Origin: Lasioglossum baleicum
Taxonomy: Eukaryota; Arthropoda; Insecta; Hymenoptera; Halictidae
NCBI RefSeq assembly: GCF_051020765.1
Contig: NW_027469282.1
Coordinates: 1-64,000, forward strand
Length of the DNA: 64,000 bases
Direction: 5' to 3'
In this document: positions 46,401-59,700 of the stretch, one piece after another
Layout: each line of letters opens with the position of its first letter
How positions within the stretch are numbered: the stretch's first letter is position 1
Notes under the pieces: model-generated
The model's database searches: none
What the model saw: the letters and a program-made list of their open reading frames with translations, nothing else
What the model was told of the DNA's origin: nothing
Translations under genes and position numbers: made by a program

Positions 46401-49400
46401 CTCCTCGGACGGTAATGGATTCGATGATACGTTTGACTTTATAGCAATTGATAACGTTCTCGAACGGTTTGACGCTCTATTTTAATATTCACTATTCGAA
46501 ATTGGGTAGCTATTGACAATCCTCTTCAGCGGATTTAGTCTCGGATTACCTGGGATGACTCCCGGAATCACAGGATAGGTGGAGCTATTGATTTATCCGT
46601 TCGACTCTCAAACAGGGTGGTACGTTCTCGAACGGTTTGACCATCGATCTTCTCATGCCTACATGAAATTGAGGTGCCACTACAATATATACCTTCTTGC
46701 TTCCGTTTTCACTAAGAAACACACTAATTGCAGCGGGTTAGGTTATCGGTAGGCATGGTAATTCATAGAACGTTTGAATTTATACCAACTGGTATCGCTC
46801 TCGAACGGTTCGACGCACTACCCTAACATTGAATCTGTGATACTAGGAGTAGAACTGATTGGCTGCCGAAATACCTGTCTCGACCCTCGGTATAGCGGGA
46901 TATGTGAAGCTGATAACTTGGCCGTTCGAAATTAAAGAAGGTAGTATCATCCTAAGAGGTATTGACGCTTGATATTCCAACTTATGCGCGAAACTAAAGT
47001 ATGCGTCTACAAATATGTATACTAATTTGCTTCACTGAGCACGAAGTAATGACCCCGATAGAGCGGGTTAGCTTCTCTGATGGTAAGGCCTTCAGGAGAA
47101 AGTTCTACTCCATCGAAATATGTAATGTTCTATAACGGTCTGACTCTGCACTTCAATATATATAACGTAAAATATCTTGTCTAATTCAAATAACTGTACA
47201 GCCGACATACTCCCGAAACACCGGTTTGTTCTCTCGGAATCTCAGGATAGGTGAAGCTATTGACTTAGCCAATTGAAACTCAAGGAAGGTGGAAAAGTTC
47301 ACGAACTGGTTAACCCCGGATATCGTAATTCATGCATGAAATAAAGGTTTGCGTCACTAAAATGCATACTCTCTTGCTTCGCAGCACACAAAGTTATACT
47401 TTCCATACAGCGGGTTATGTTCTCGGAAGGTAAGACAGTCAGTAGAATATTTGACTCTTCACCAAAAGGTTACATTCCCAACCCATTTGACGCTCCACAT
47501 TAAGTTTCATACAGTGAATTGGGAGGTCGTTAGCCAATACATTTCAGCGGTTGTACTCCCGGAATGCCATATATGACTCTCCGAATCATAAGAGATATGA
47601 AGCTATTGACTTACCCGTTCGATCCGCAAAGCAGGGGATAACGTTCTCAAACGGATTGAGCGACGATCTTCTATTTTACACACGAAGTTAAGATGCCCGT
47701 AACTAAAATCTAAAATAATTTGCTTGCCTAAACACGTAGTTATACTCTCGATAGGGCGGGTTAGCTTCTCGGACGTATGGCATTCGGTAAAACGATGGAC
47801 CCTATATCAATTGGCAACGATTTCAATCGGTTTGACACTCTGCTGTTATATTCAAACCGCGAGTTAAGGTGTCCATTGCCAAAATTCTTCAGCGGACTTT
47901 ATCTTGGAATACCAAGTTTGACTCTTGGAATCGCAGGAGAGGTGAAGCCATTGACTTAGCCGTTCGTCGGTCACAGAAGGCGCCAACGATCTCGAACGCT
48001 TTTACCCTCGATCTTCTAATACATACATGAAGTTAAGTTGCCCGTCACTGGAATGGAGTCTAGTTCCTATCTCTGAACACGAAGTTATACTCCCGATGAT
48101 GCCGGTGAGATTCGCGGTAGATAACACCTTCGGTAAACGTTTGAGTTGATACCAGTTGGTAACGTTCTAAAGCGGTTCGACGTTCTACTATAGTATTCAA
48201 ACCGTGACTTAAGGTGTCTATTGCCAATACTGCTCAGCGTATTTGCTCCAGGAATATTTCGTTTGACTGTCGGTATCAGAGCAAAGGTGAAGCTATTGAC
48301 TTAGAAGATCGTCTCACACAGACGGTGGCAGCGTTCACGAGCGGATTGACCATCGACCTTCTAATACATACATGAAGTTAATGTGCCCGTCACTGAGACT
48401 AATACTAATTTCCTGCTCAGAACCCGATGTTATAGCCTCGATGGAGTCGTTCAGATTCGCGGAAGTAAACGCCTCCAGTAAACGTTTGACTTTGCACCAA
48501 TCGGTAACGGTCTCAAACGGTTTGACGTTCTACTTTAATATTCAAACCGCGAATTGAGGTGTCTATTGCCAATACTTATCAGCGGACTGACTCCCTAAAT
48601 GACATGTTTGACTCTCGGAAACACAGGGCGAGTGAGAAGTAATTGCCTTTGCTATGCGACTCTCAATGAAGGTGTTAACGTTTTAGAAAGGAGTAACTTT
48701 CGGCCTTCCTATTCATACACGAAATGATGATTCCTGACACCAAAATGTATATTAATTTGTATCTCTGAACACTACATAATACTCTCGATGATGCGGTTTT
48801 CAATCTGAGGGCATGAACTTCAGTAAAACGTTTGACTTTATAATAATGGGTGCCGTTCTTAGAGACGTCTTTACGCTCTACTTGAACATTCAAGCTTGGA
48901 ATTAAGGTGTTTATTGCCAACACTGTTCAGCGGATTTACTCTAGGAATACCTGATCTGACGCACAGAGTCACAGGGCAGGTGTTGCTATTTTCCTTGCCG
49001 TTCGAATCTCAAAGTGAGGAGTAATGATTTCGAACTGTCTCGAGCTTCTGACGCATACATAAAATTATAATGGCCGTCATGAAAATGTATACTAATGTTT
49101 TTCTCTGAACACGAAGTTACACTCTCGATGACGCGGGTGAGGCTCGCGCATGGTAAAATCTTCGGTAAAACATTTGACCTTTGTACCAATTGGTAACATA
49201 CTCAAACGGATTGACGCTCTACTGTAATAATCAAACCGTTAATTATGGTGTCTGTTGCCAATACTCATCAGCCGACTTATCCCCGGAATACCTGGTTCGT
49301 TTCTCCGAATCACAGGATAGGTGAAGCTATTGACTTAGGCGTTCGAATGTCAAAGAAGTTAGTAATGTTCTTCAATGGTTTGAATCTCGCTTTTCTAATA

Positions 49401-52046
49401 CATACATGAAATTAGGCTGCCCGTCAATTAAATGTGTACTAACTTGTTTTAGTGAACACGAGGGAATACTCTCGATAATGCGGGTTAGTTTCTTGGAAGG
49501 TACGACCGTCGGTAAAAGGTTTGACTCTATACCGATACGTAACGTTCATCAACGGTCTGACTCAGTACTTTGATATTCATACCCGGAAATACGGTGACTA
49601 TTGCCAATACCTTTCAGCGGAAAAACTCCCAGTACAGCTGGTTTGACTCTCGGAATCGGAGGATGGGTGAAGCTATTAACTTAGCCGTTCTTCTCTCACA
49701 GATGGTGGCAACGTTCTCGAGCGGTTTGACCCACGATCTTCCTACTGATACACGAAATTATTGTACCCATCTTCTAAAATGTCTAATAATTTGTTTCTGT
49801 GTGTACTAAGCAAGACAATCGCTACAGCGGGTTCGGTTCCAGGAAGGTAAGGTATTCCATAAAAGGAATGACTTAGTACGAGTTGGTAATGTCCTCAGAC
49901 ACATTGACTCTCAACTCTAATATTCATACTGTGAATTAAGGTATCTATTGCCAATACTCCTCACTTAATTCACTCGGGAGTAGCTCAACTGACTCGCGGA
50001 ATCATAGGGTAGGTGAAGCTATTTACTCAACCGTTCGGTTCTAACCGAGGGTGGTATCTATCCCGAATGGTTTCATCCTCGATATTTCAATTCATACACA
50101 AAATTAAGATGCCGTAACAATAATGTAAACTAATGTGTTTTTCTGTACATGAAGTTTTACTTGCGATACAGGCGGTTATTTTTTTCGCCGTGTGAGGCCT
50201 TCAGAAGGACGTTTGTCTTTATAACGATTGGTATCGTTCTCAATCGGTTGGACGCCTTACTTTTAGATTCAAATGGTGAATTAGGGTGCCTGTTACCAAT
50301 ACTTTTGAGTGGATTTACCCCCGGAATACCTGGTTTTGTCTCTCGGGCACACAGGATAGGTGAAGCAATTAGCTTTGCGATTGTCAAAGAGGTGATAACG
50401 TTCTCGAACCGTCTGTCGCACTATCTTCTTATTGATACACGTAATTGGGGATCCGAGCACTAAAATGTATACCAATTTCTTTCTCCGAACACGAAGTTAT
50501 ACCCTCCACACAGCGGGTTAGGTTCGCAGGAAGTAAGGTGTCCGGTAAGAAGTTTGGCGTGCTAAAAATTGGTAATGTTCTCCTACCGTTTGTCCCTCTA
50601 CTTTAATATTCATACCGTGAATTGATGTGTCCATTGCCAATAGTGCACAGTTCAGTGACCCCCAGAATTCCAGGTTTGTCTTTCGGAATCACAAGACATG
50701 TGAAACTACTGACTTATCCGTTCGACTCTCAAAGCAGTCGGTGTCGTTCTCGAACAGTTTGATCCTCCATATTCTAATTCATAGATAAAATTAAGGTGGC
50801 CGTTACTGTAATGTATTCTAATTCGCTTCTCTGACTTCGAAGATATACTCTCGATACGGCTGGCTTGGCTTCTCGGTACGTGAGGCCGTCGGTGGAACGT
50901 TTGACATTATAGCATTTAATAACGTTCTCACGCGGTGTGACGCCCTATTTTAATATTCAGGGTGAAAATTAAGGAATAAATTGCCAATAATCATCATCAG
51001 ATTTACACTCAGATTACCAGGTTTGACTCTTCGAATTACAGGATGGGCCACGCTTTTGACTCAGGCGTTCGTATCCCAAGGAAGTTGTTAATGTTCTTCA
51101 ACGGTTTGAATCCCGATTTTCTAAAACGAACATGAAACTAAGGTGCCTGTCAATTAAATGTCAACCAATTTGATTTGCTGAACACGAAATAATTCTCTCG
51201 ATAGAGCGGGTTAGCATCTCGGAAGGATAGGCCTTCGGTAAAAAGTTTGAACATATAGCAATAGGGAACGTTCAACAGCGGTTCGACTGTGTTAATTAAT
51301 ATTCTTATCATGAAATTGCGTGTCTAATGACAATAATGTACAGCGGGTTCAGCCGCGGACTACCTGGTTTGACTCTTGGAATCACAGGTTAGGTGGAGCT
51401 GCTAACAAAGCCGTTCGGCACTCATAGAAGGTGGTAACTTTCTCCAAAGCATTTAGTCATGATTTTTTGATTCATATATGTAAATAAGGTGCCCGACATT
51501 AGAACGTATACTAATTTGCTTCTCTGATCGCGAAGATATGCACCCGATACAGCGGGTTATGTTCACAGAAGGAAAAGTATTCGGAAAAAGGGCCTTATGC
51601 CAATTGTAAATGATCTCCGAGGGATTGACTCTCTACTTTACCATACAATCCGCGGAATGATGTGTCTATTGCTAATAGTTTTTAGAGAACTTACTCCCGG
51701 AATGTCTGTCTTGACTCTCCGATTCACAGGATAAATGAGGCTCATGACTTAGCTGTGCGATTCTCCAAGAAGGTGGTAACATTCTGGGACGGTTTGTCAC
51801 ACGATCTTCCAATTCATACTTGAAACGACGGTGCTCGTCACTAAAATGCATACTATTTTGCTACTCCGAACACGAAATAATCCTCTCGATCCATCAGAGT
51901 AGCTTCTCAGATAGTTACGTATTCGGTAAGTAGAATGATTTTATACCACTGGTAACGTTCACAGACGGTTTGACGGCCTGCTTTAATATTGAAGCCGTGA
52001 ACTAAAGTGTCTATTGCCAATACTGTGCAGCGCATTTACTCCCGTA
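43419..52046 (-). repeat. Satellite A array, long reverse block
   Basis: About 25 reverse monomers. A pair of related units lies at about 45000-45260 and 49820-50090 (TAGCTCAACTGACTCGCGG, CCGTTCGGTTCTAACCGAGG), 4818 bp apart or close to 14 monomers. Another pair shares GCATTTA(C/G)TCATGATTTTTT-type sequence near 43515 and 51440. It ends in the fold-back junction also seen near 39933. Confidence 0.92.
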
Positions 52047-52087
52047 CAATGATTCTGAAAGTGAAACCATGAACTCCGGAAGTAAAT
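52034..52087. other. Fold-back junction type 3, copy 2
   Basis: ATTTACT at 52034-52040 faces AGTAAAT at 52081-52087 across the same 40-bp spacer as the copy at 39933. Both are followed by AGGATTGGATTTT/AGTATTGGATTTT-like sequence and CACCATACCT. Confidence 0.78.
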
Positions 52088-53764
52088 CCGGTTTACAGGA
52101 TTGGATTTTATCACCATACCTACCAAAGTGTAGAGTCAAACCGTTGTAGAACATTTCGAATTGGCAGAGAGTCAAACGTTTTACCGAAGGCCTTACCTTC
52201 CGCGAACATCAGCGGCATCATCTGGAGTATAGCTTCGTCTTCAGAACTAGAAATAAGTCTTCATTTCAGTGACCGGCACCGTAACATCATGTGTGAATCA
52301 GAAGATCGACTGTCAAACCGCTGGACAACGATACAGCCGTATGTGGGAGACACACTGCTAAATCAATAGCTTCACATATCCTGGGATTCCGAAGCAAAAG
52401 CAGGTATTCCGATGTAAATCCGTCGAACAGTATTGGAAATAGGCACCTTTATTTACAATTTGAATATGAAAATGGGGCGTCAAACCGTTTGAAATCTTTA
52501 CCAGTTGCTATAAAGTGGAATATTTTACCGAAGATTTTACCTGTCGCGAACCTCACCGGGTCATCGAGAGTATTACTTCATGTTCTGATAATGAAATTAG
52601 TCATCGATTCAGTGACGGGCACCTGAACCTCATGTATGAACTAGAAGTTCGACGGTCAAACTGTTCGAGATCCTTACCATATTCAGTGAGAGACATACTG
52701 CTAAGTCAATAGCTTCACCAATCCTGCGCGTCCCTGATACAAGACAGGTATTCGGGAAGCAAATGGGCTGAACAGTATTGGCAATAGACACCTTAATTCA
52801 AGATTTTAATATTAAAGTAAAGCGTCAAGCCGTTGGAGAATGTAACCAATTGGTATATTGTCAAACGTTTTACCGAAGGCACTAACTTCCGCGACTTTCA
52901 ACGGCTCTATCAAGAGTATAACTTCGAGTTCAGGGGAAGGAATTAGTCACCCTTTTAATGCCGGGCACCTTAACTTCAAGTATGAGTTAAAAATCTAGGG
53001 TCCGACTGGTCGGGAACGTTGCCAACTTCTGTGAGAGACGAACTGCTGAATCAATTACTTCACCTATCCTGTGATTCGTAGAGTCAAACCAGGTATTCCG
53101 CCAGTTAGTCCTCTGAACAGTATGGCAATAGACACCTTAATTCACGATTTGAATATTAAAGTCGAGCGTCAAATCGTTTGAGAGCGTTACCAATTTGTAT
53201 AACGTCAATCATTTCACCGAAGGCCTTACCCTCAGCGAACCACCCCGGCGTCATTGAGAGCATAAGTCCGTGATCAGGAAAGGAGATTAGTATTCACTAC
53301 AGTCACGGGCACACAGTTCGAGAACTATACCACCGACAGCGTGGGACGAACGGCTAAGTCAATACCAACACCTATCCAGTGATTCCGAAAGTCAAACCAG
53401 GTATTCCTGGTGTCAATCCGCTGAAAGGAATTGGTCTTAGACACCATATATCTCGGTATTGATATTAATATACGGAGTGAAAGCGGTGTAGACCGTTACG
53501 TGTAGGTATAGAGTCAAACATTTTACCGAAGCCCTTACCTTCCTAGAAGCTAACAAACTGTATAGAGGGTGTGGCTTCGTGTTCAGAGAAGCAAGTTAGT
53601 ATGTATTTTAGTGACAGGCACCATAATTTCGTATATTATTTGTAAGATCGTGGATCAAACCGTTCGAGAACGTTACGGCATCCTTTGTGAGGCGAACGGC
53701 TAAGTCCATAGCTTGACGAATTCCCATATTCTGAGAGTCGAACCATGTATTCCCGGAGTAAGTG
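52047..53764 (+). repeat. Satellite A array, forward block
   Basis: About five forward monomers. Several are of the subtype with CCGCGAAC-TCA-CGGC-TCAT and AGAAATAAGTCTTCATTTC or similar in the second half. One unit near 53300 lacks part of its second half (GGGCACACAGTTCGAGAAC). It ends at the fourth copy of the recurrent forward-to-reverse junction. Confidence 0.91.
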
Positions 53765-53771
53765 TTACTAA
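53757..53771. other. Inversion junction type 1, copy 4
   Basis: CCCGGAGTAAGTGTTACTAA then TTTG, followed by GCAAGACACTTGCTGCAGCG as in the other copies. Confidence 0.82.
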
Positions 53772-56700
53772 TTTGTCATTTACACTGTGCAAGACACTTG
53801 CTGCAGCGGTTTGGGCTTCTCGGAGGGTATGGACTTCGGTAAAAAGTTTGACGCTATACGAATAAATAGCTTTCTACATAGGTTTGACGTGCGACTTTAA
53901 TATTCGAACCGTGAATTAATATGTCTATTACCAATACTTTTCAGCAGATTTATTCCTGGAGTGCCTGGTTTTATTCTCGGAATTCCAGGATAGGTGAAGC
54001 TCTTGACTTAGCCGATCGACTCTCAACGAAAGGTCACGTTCCCGATGCATTTAACAATCGACCTTCTAATTCATACAAGAAATTTAGGGGCCTGTCACTG
54101 AAATGGATACTAATTTCTTTCCCTGAGCACGAAGTTATACTCTCTATACAGCGGGTTATGTTCTTGGAAGGAAAGGACTTCGGTAAAAAGAGTGACACTA
54201 TACCAATTGATAATGATCTCCGACAGTATGATTCTCCACTTTAATGTCCGTACCGTGAATTATCGTGTCAATTGCCTATCCAGTTGTGCAGATTTACTCC
54301 GAAGAGACTTGTTTCACTCTCGGAATCACAGGATGGTTGAAGCCATTGACTTGACCGGTTTTGTTCTCCAAGGTGGTGGTAGCGCGCTCGAACGGGTTTA
54401 CTCACGTGTTTTCTTTTCATGCATGGAAATAAAGCGCCCGTCTGCTAAAATTTCTGCTAATTTGTTTCCGCCAACTACAAGCAAGAAACTCTCTATGGCG
54501 TCATAGGCTTCCCGAACGGTAAAGTCATCGGTAAAATGTTTGACTTTAAACTAATAGATATAGCTCTATAACCGTTTGACACTCTACCTTAATATTCATA
54601 CCGTGAAATAAGCTGTCAAATGCCAATATTGTCCAGCGGGTGTGCTCCCGGTATACCTGGTTTGACTACCGGAATCACAGGATAGCCTAAGCTATGGTCT
54701 CAGCCGTTCGACTCTCTGCGAACGTACTAAAGCTCTGCAACGGTATGACCCGAGATATTCTAATTCTTGCACGGAATAATGGTGCCCGTCTATGTTATGT
54801 AAACTAATGTGTTACACTGAACATGATAAAAGACACGCTTAGCAGCCGGTTACGTGATTTGTAGAAAGAATGACTTTGTACCAACCTGTCGATCCCTTTG
54901 TCGGTTTCACTCTGTACCTTAATATTCATAGCGTAAATTAAGGTGTCTGCTGCCAATACTATTTCGCGGATTTGCTCCTGGATTACCAGGCTTGACTCTA
55001 CGGAATCACAGGATAGCTGAAGCTATTAACTCAGACGTTCGAGTTTCAAACAAGGTGGTAACGTTCTTGAATGACTACACAATCGATCTTCAAATTCATA
55101 CATGAAATTATGGCGACGGTTACCAACATGTACACTGATTTGTATCTCTGACGACGAATTTATACTGTCGAGACAGCGGATTAGTTTCACGGAGGGTATG
55201 GTCATCTCTAAGCCGTTTGACCTTATAATAACTGGTAACGTTCACAAACGGTTGGACGCTCTCTTTTAATATCCGAACCGTGAATTAAGATGTCTACTGG
55301 CAATATTGTTCAGCGGATTCACTCCCCGAATATCTGGTTTCACTCTTGGAATCATTTGACATTATGCCAACTGGTATCGTTCTCAAACGGTTTCACGCTA
55401 TAGTTTAATATTCAAACCGTGGATTAATGTACCCATTTCAAATAGTGTACTGCGGATTGACTCGCGGCATACATGGCATGTCTCTCGGTATCACAGGAGG
55501 GGAGAAGCTGTTGACTTAGCCGTTCGTCTCCCACAGAAGGAGGTAACGTATCCATACCATGAATTCAAGGGCCCATTGTTAATACTTCAGTGTGGATTGT
55601 CTCGCGGAATAAGCTTGTTTGACTGTCGGAATAACAGGATCGGTGAAAGTACTGACTTAGCGGTTTGATTCTAAAGGAAGATTGCATCGGATTCGAACAG
55701 TTTGACTTAGATTTTCCTGTTCATACATGAAATTGAGGTGCTCGTCAGCGAAATGAATATTAATTTATTACTCTCGACACGCAGCAAGACACTCCTTGCT
55801 GCCGGTTATATTGCTGGAAGGAAAGGTATTCAGTAAAAAGAATGACTTTCTACCAAGCTGTGGTGGGCACTGACGGTTTGTATATCTACCGTAGTGTTCA
55901 TACCATGAGTTAAGGTGTGTTTTCGCAATAATGTTAGGCGGACTCATACGTGGAATACCAGGTTTGGCTCTCGGAATCACAGGATAGGAGAAGCTACAGA
56001 CTTGGCCGATCGACACTCGCAGAAGGTGGCAACGTTCCCTATCGGTTTGAGCCGCGATCTCCAAATTCATTCACGAAATTAAGGTGATGCCACTAAATTT
56101 TTTAATAATGTGTTTCCCAAGTCGCGAAGCTATACTCAGAATACGCTGTGTTAGCTTCTTGGACGATAAGGCATTCGGTAAAACGTTTGACTTTATAGGA
56201 AATAGTTACGTTCTCATAAAGTGTGACGGTCTATTTTATTATTCAGTCCACGAATTAAGGAATCTATTGAAAGTATTCCTCGGCGCATTTATTCCCGGAA
56301 CATCTGGCTTACCTGTCCGAATCACAGAATAGGTGATTCATTCACTTAGCTGTTCGACATTCATAGATGGTGGTAACGCTCTCAAACGGTTTGTCCCTCG
56401 ATCTTCTACTTCATACATGGAATTACGGCGCCCGTCACTAAAATGTATACTAATGTGTTTCTCTGAACATGAGGCTATACTCTCGATGAGGAAAGAGCGG
56501 ATCGCGGAAGGTAAGACCTTCCGGAAGAAGTTTGAATCTGTACAATAGATATTATTCTACAACAGTTTGACTGTGTACATTCATATTTATACCGTGAAAC
56601 AGGGTGTCTAATGTTAATATTGTAGAGCAGCTTTACTCCTTGGACACCTCATTTCACGATCGGAAATCATAGGATAGGTGAAGCTACTGACGTAGACGTT

Positions 56701-59700
56701 CGATTATCAAAGGAGGTGGTAAAGTTCGCAAACGGGTTGACTCCCGATCTTCTAATTCACATATGAAGTTGAGGTGCCCGTCATTAAAATCTGTTGTAAC
56801 TTTATCCACTATACACGAAGTTACACTCTCTAAACGCCGTGCTTACTTCTCCGATGGAAAGGCCATCGGAAAAGTTTGACGTTATGCCAATTGGAAATGC
56901 TCTCAAGCGGTTTGGCGCATTACTTTACTACTCAAAACGCGAGGTAAGGCGTCTATTGGCAATACAGTTCAGCAGATTTACTCTAGGAATACCTGGTTCG
57001 ACCCTCCGAATCACTGGATAGGTAAAGCTATTAACTTAGCCGTTCGTCACTCACAGACGGTGGTAGCGTTCTAGAATGTCTTCGCACTCGACCTTCTAAT
57101 TCATATATGAGGTTAAGGTGCTCGTCACGCAAAGGGATACTAATTTTATCGCCTGAACATGAAGCTATACTGTCGATGAAGCGGGACGTGTTCGCGGAAG
57201 GAACGGCCTTCGGTAAAACTTTTTACTTTGTAGCAGACGGTAACGTTCACAAACGGTTTGACGCCCTATTTGAATACTCACTCCGCAAATTATGATATCT
57301 ATTTCCAATACTCCTCAGCGCATTTACCATGGGAATTCCTGGTTTGCCTCTCCGAATCACAGGATAGGATAATAAGATATTGACTTGGCCGTTCGTCCCT
57401 CACAGAAGGTACTAACGGTCTCGAACGACTTGACCCTAGATCTTCTAATTCATGCAGGAAATGATGGTGCTCGTCAATAAAATGTGTACTGGTTCGTACC
57501 TCTGCATACGGTGTTGTGCTCCCGTACAGCGAATTAATTTTTCGGATGGTAAGGCCATCGGTAAAATATTCTACTATATACCAATAGGATACGTTCTACA
57601 AAGGTTTGACTCTGTTCTTGAATATTTATACTATGAAATTTCGTGTCTAATGCCAATACTATGCGCCGCGTTTCGACGCGGACTGCATGGTTTGACTCTT
57701 GCCATATCAGGGTAGGAGAAGCTCTACGCGTAGCTGTTCCACTCTTAATTAAGGTGGCAACGTTCTCGAACGGTTTAAAACTAGATCTTCTAATTCATGC
57801 ATGAGATTGAGGTGCCCGTTACTAAACATTATACTAATTTGTATCTCTGATCACGAACTTATACTCTCGATGAAGCCGGATATGTTCGCGGAAGGCAATG
57901 TCAGCGGAAGAACGTATGACGTTATAGCAATTGGTAAAGTTCTCAAACGGTATCACGCTCTATCTTAATATTCAAACTGTAAATTAAGGTGTTCTGCCAA
58001 CACAGTCCCTCGCATGTACAGCCGGAATACCTAGTTGGCACTCGGTGTCCAAGGATACGTGAAGCTGTTCACTTAGCCGGCCGTGTCCACAGAAGGTGGC
58101 AACGTCCTCGAGCAGTTTGACGCTCGAGCTTCCAATTGACACATGAAGATAGAGTGCCCGTCACTGAAATGAATACTAACTTCTTTCCTCTGAAGACCAA
58201 GTTATATTCTGGATGACGCGGATAATGTACGTGGAAAGTAGCGCTTTCGCTAGAACGTTTGACCTTATGGCAATTACTATCGCTATCAAACGGTGTGACG
58301 CTCTATTTTAATAATCAATCAGCGAATTATGGAAAATATTCCCATTATTGCACAGCGCAATAACTACCAGAACATCCGGTTCGTCCTTCGGAATCACAGG
58401 AGTGGTGAATCTACTGACTTAGCCGTTCGACATTCAGAGACGGTGGTAATGTTCTCAAACGGTTTGACACTCGATCCTCTGTTTTATACATGAAATTACA
58501 GTGACCGTCTCTAAAATGTGTGCTAATTCGTTCCTCTGAACACGCTGCTATACTCTCGATGCAGCCGGATATATTTTCGGATGGTAATGTATCCGCTAAA
58601 TGGTGTGACGTTATACCATTTGGTAACATTCTCATATGGACTGTTCAGCGAAATTACTCCTGGAATACCTGGTTTATCTCTAGGATTCACAGGATGGGTG
58701 AAGCTATTGTCTTCGGCGTTCCATTCTCAAAGAAGGTGGTAGCGTTCACGAATTATTTGGCTGTCGATTTTTCTATTTATACATGATTATAGGGCTTCCG
58801 GCTGCTAAAATGTCTACTAATTTGCACCCGTGAATACTAAAAAACATCTCATTGCAGCGGGATAGGTTCTCGGAAGGCAAGGTAATTGGTAAAAATGCTG
58901 ACTTTGTACCAATTGCTAATTCTCGTTATCGGTTAAACTCTGTACTTTAATTTTCATACCGTAATATAGGGTGTCTATTGCCAATACTGTTCATAGGATT
59001 AACTTCCGGGATACGTGGTTTGACTATTGAAATAGTAGGATGGGTGGAGCTATTGGCATAGCCGTTCGTTATGTAAAGAAGGTGGTATCGTTCTGGAAAG
59101 GTTTGACTCTCGATTCATCTAATCATACATTAAAATAAGGTTTCTGTCTGCTAAAGTATCTAGTTATTTGCTTCTGTGTGTACTAAGCATGGCGCTGGCC
59201 ACAACGGGTTAGGTTCTTGGAAGATAAGGCCTTTGGTCAAAAAGTGACTGGACACGAATTGGAAACGATCTCCGTCGGTTTGACTACATACATTAATATT
59301 CATACCGTGAATTATTGTGTCCGCCGCCTATAAACTTCTGTGGACTTACTCCCCGATTACCACATTTGACACTAGGAATAACAGGACACGTGAAGCAATA
59401 GACTTAGCCGTCCGTCTCTCACAGTAGGTGGTAACGTGCTCGAACGGTTAGACGTTCGATCTCTTAATTCATGCATGAAATTAAGGCGCTCGCCACTACA
59501 ATGTATACTAGTTCGAACATCTGTACATGGGGTTATACTCTCGATACAGCTGGCAAGTTTTTCGGAGGGTAACGCATTCTGTATGGAGTTTAACCCTACA
59601 CGAATACGAAATGTTCTACAACGGCTTGACGGCCTGCATGAATGTTCAAACAGTGAATTCAGGTGTCTGTTGCCAATACTGTACAGAGAATTTACTCCCC

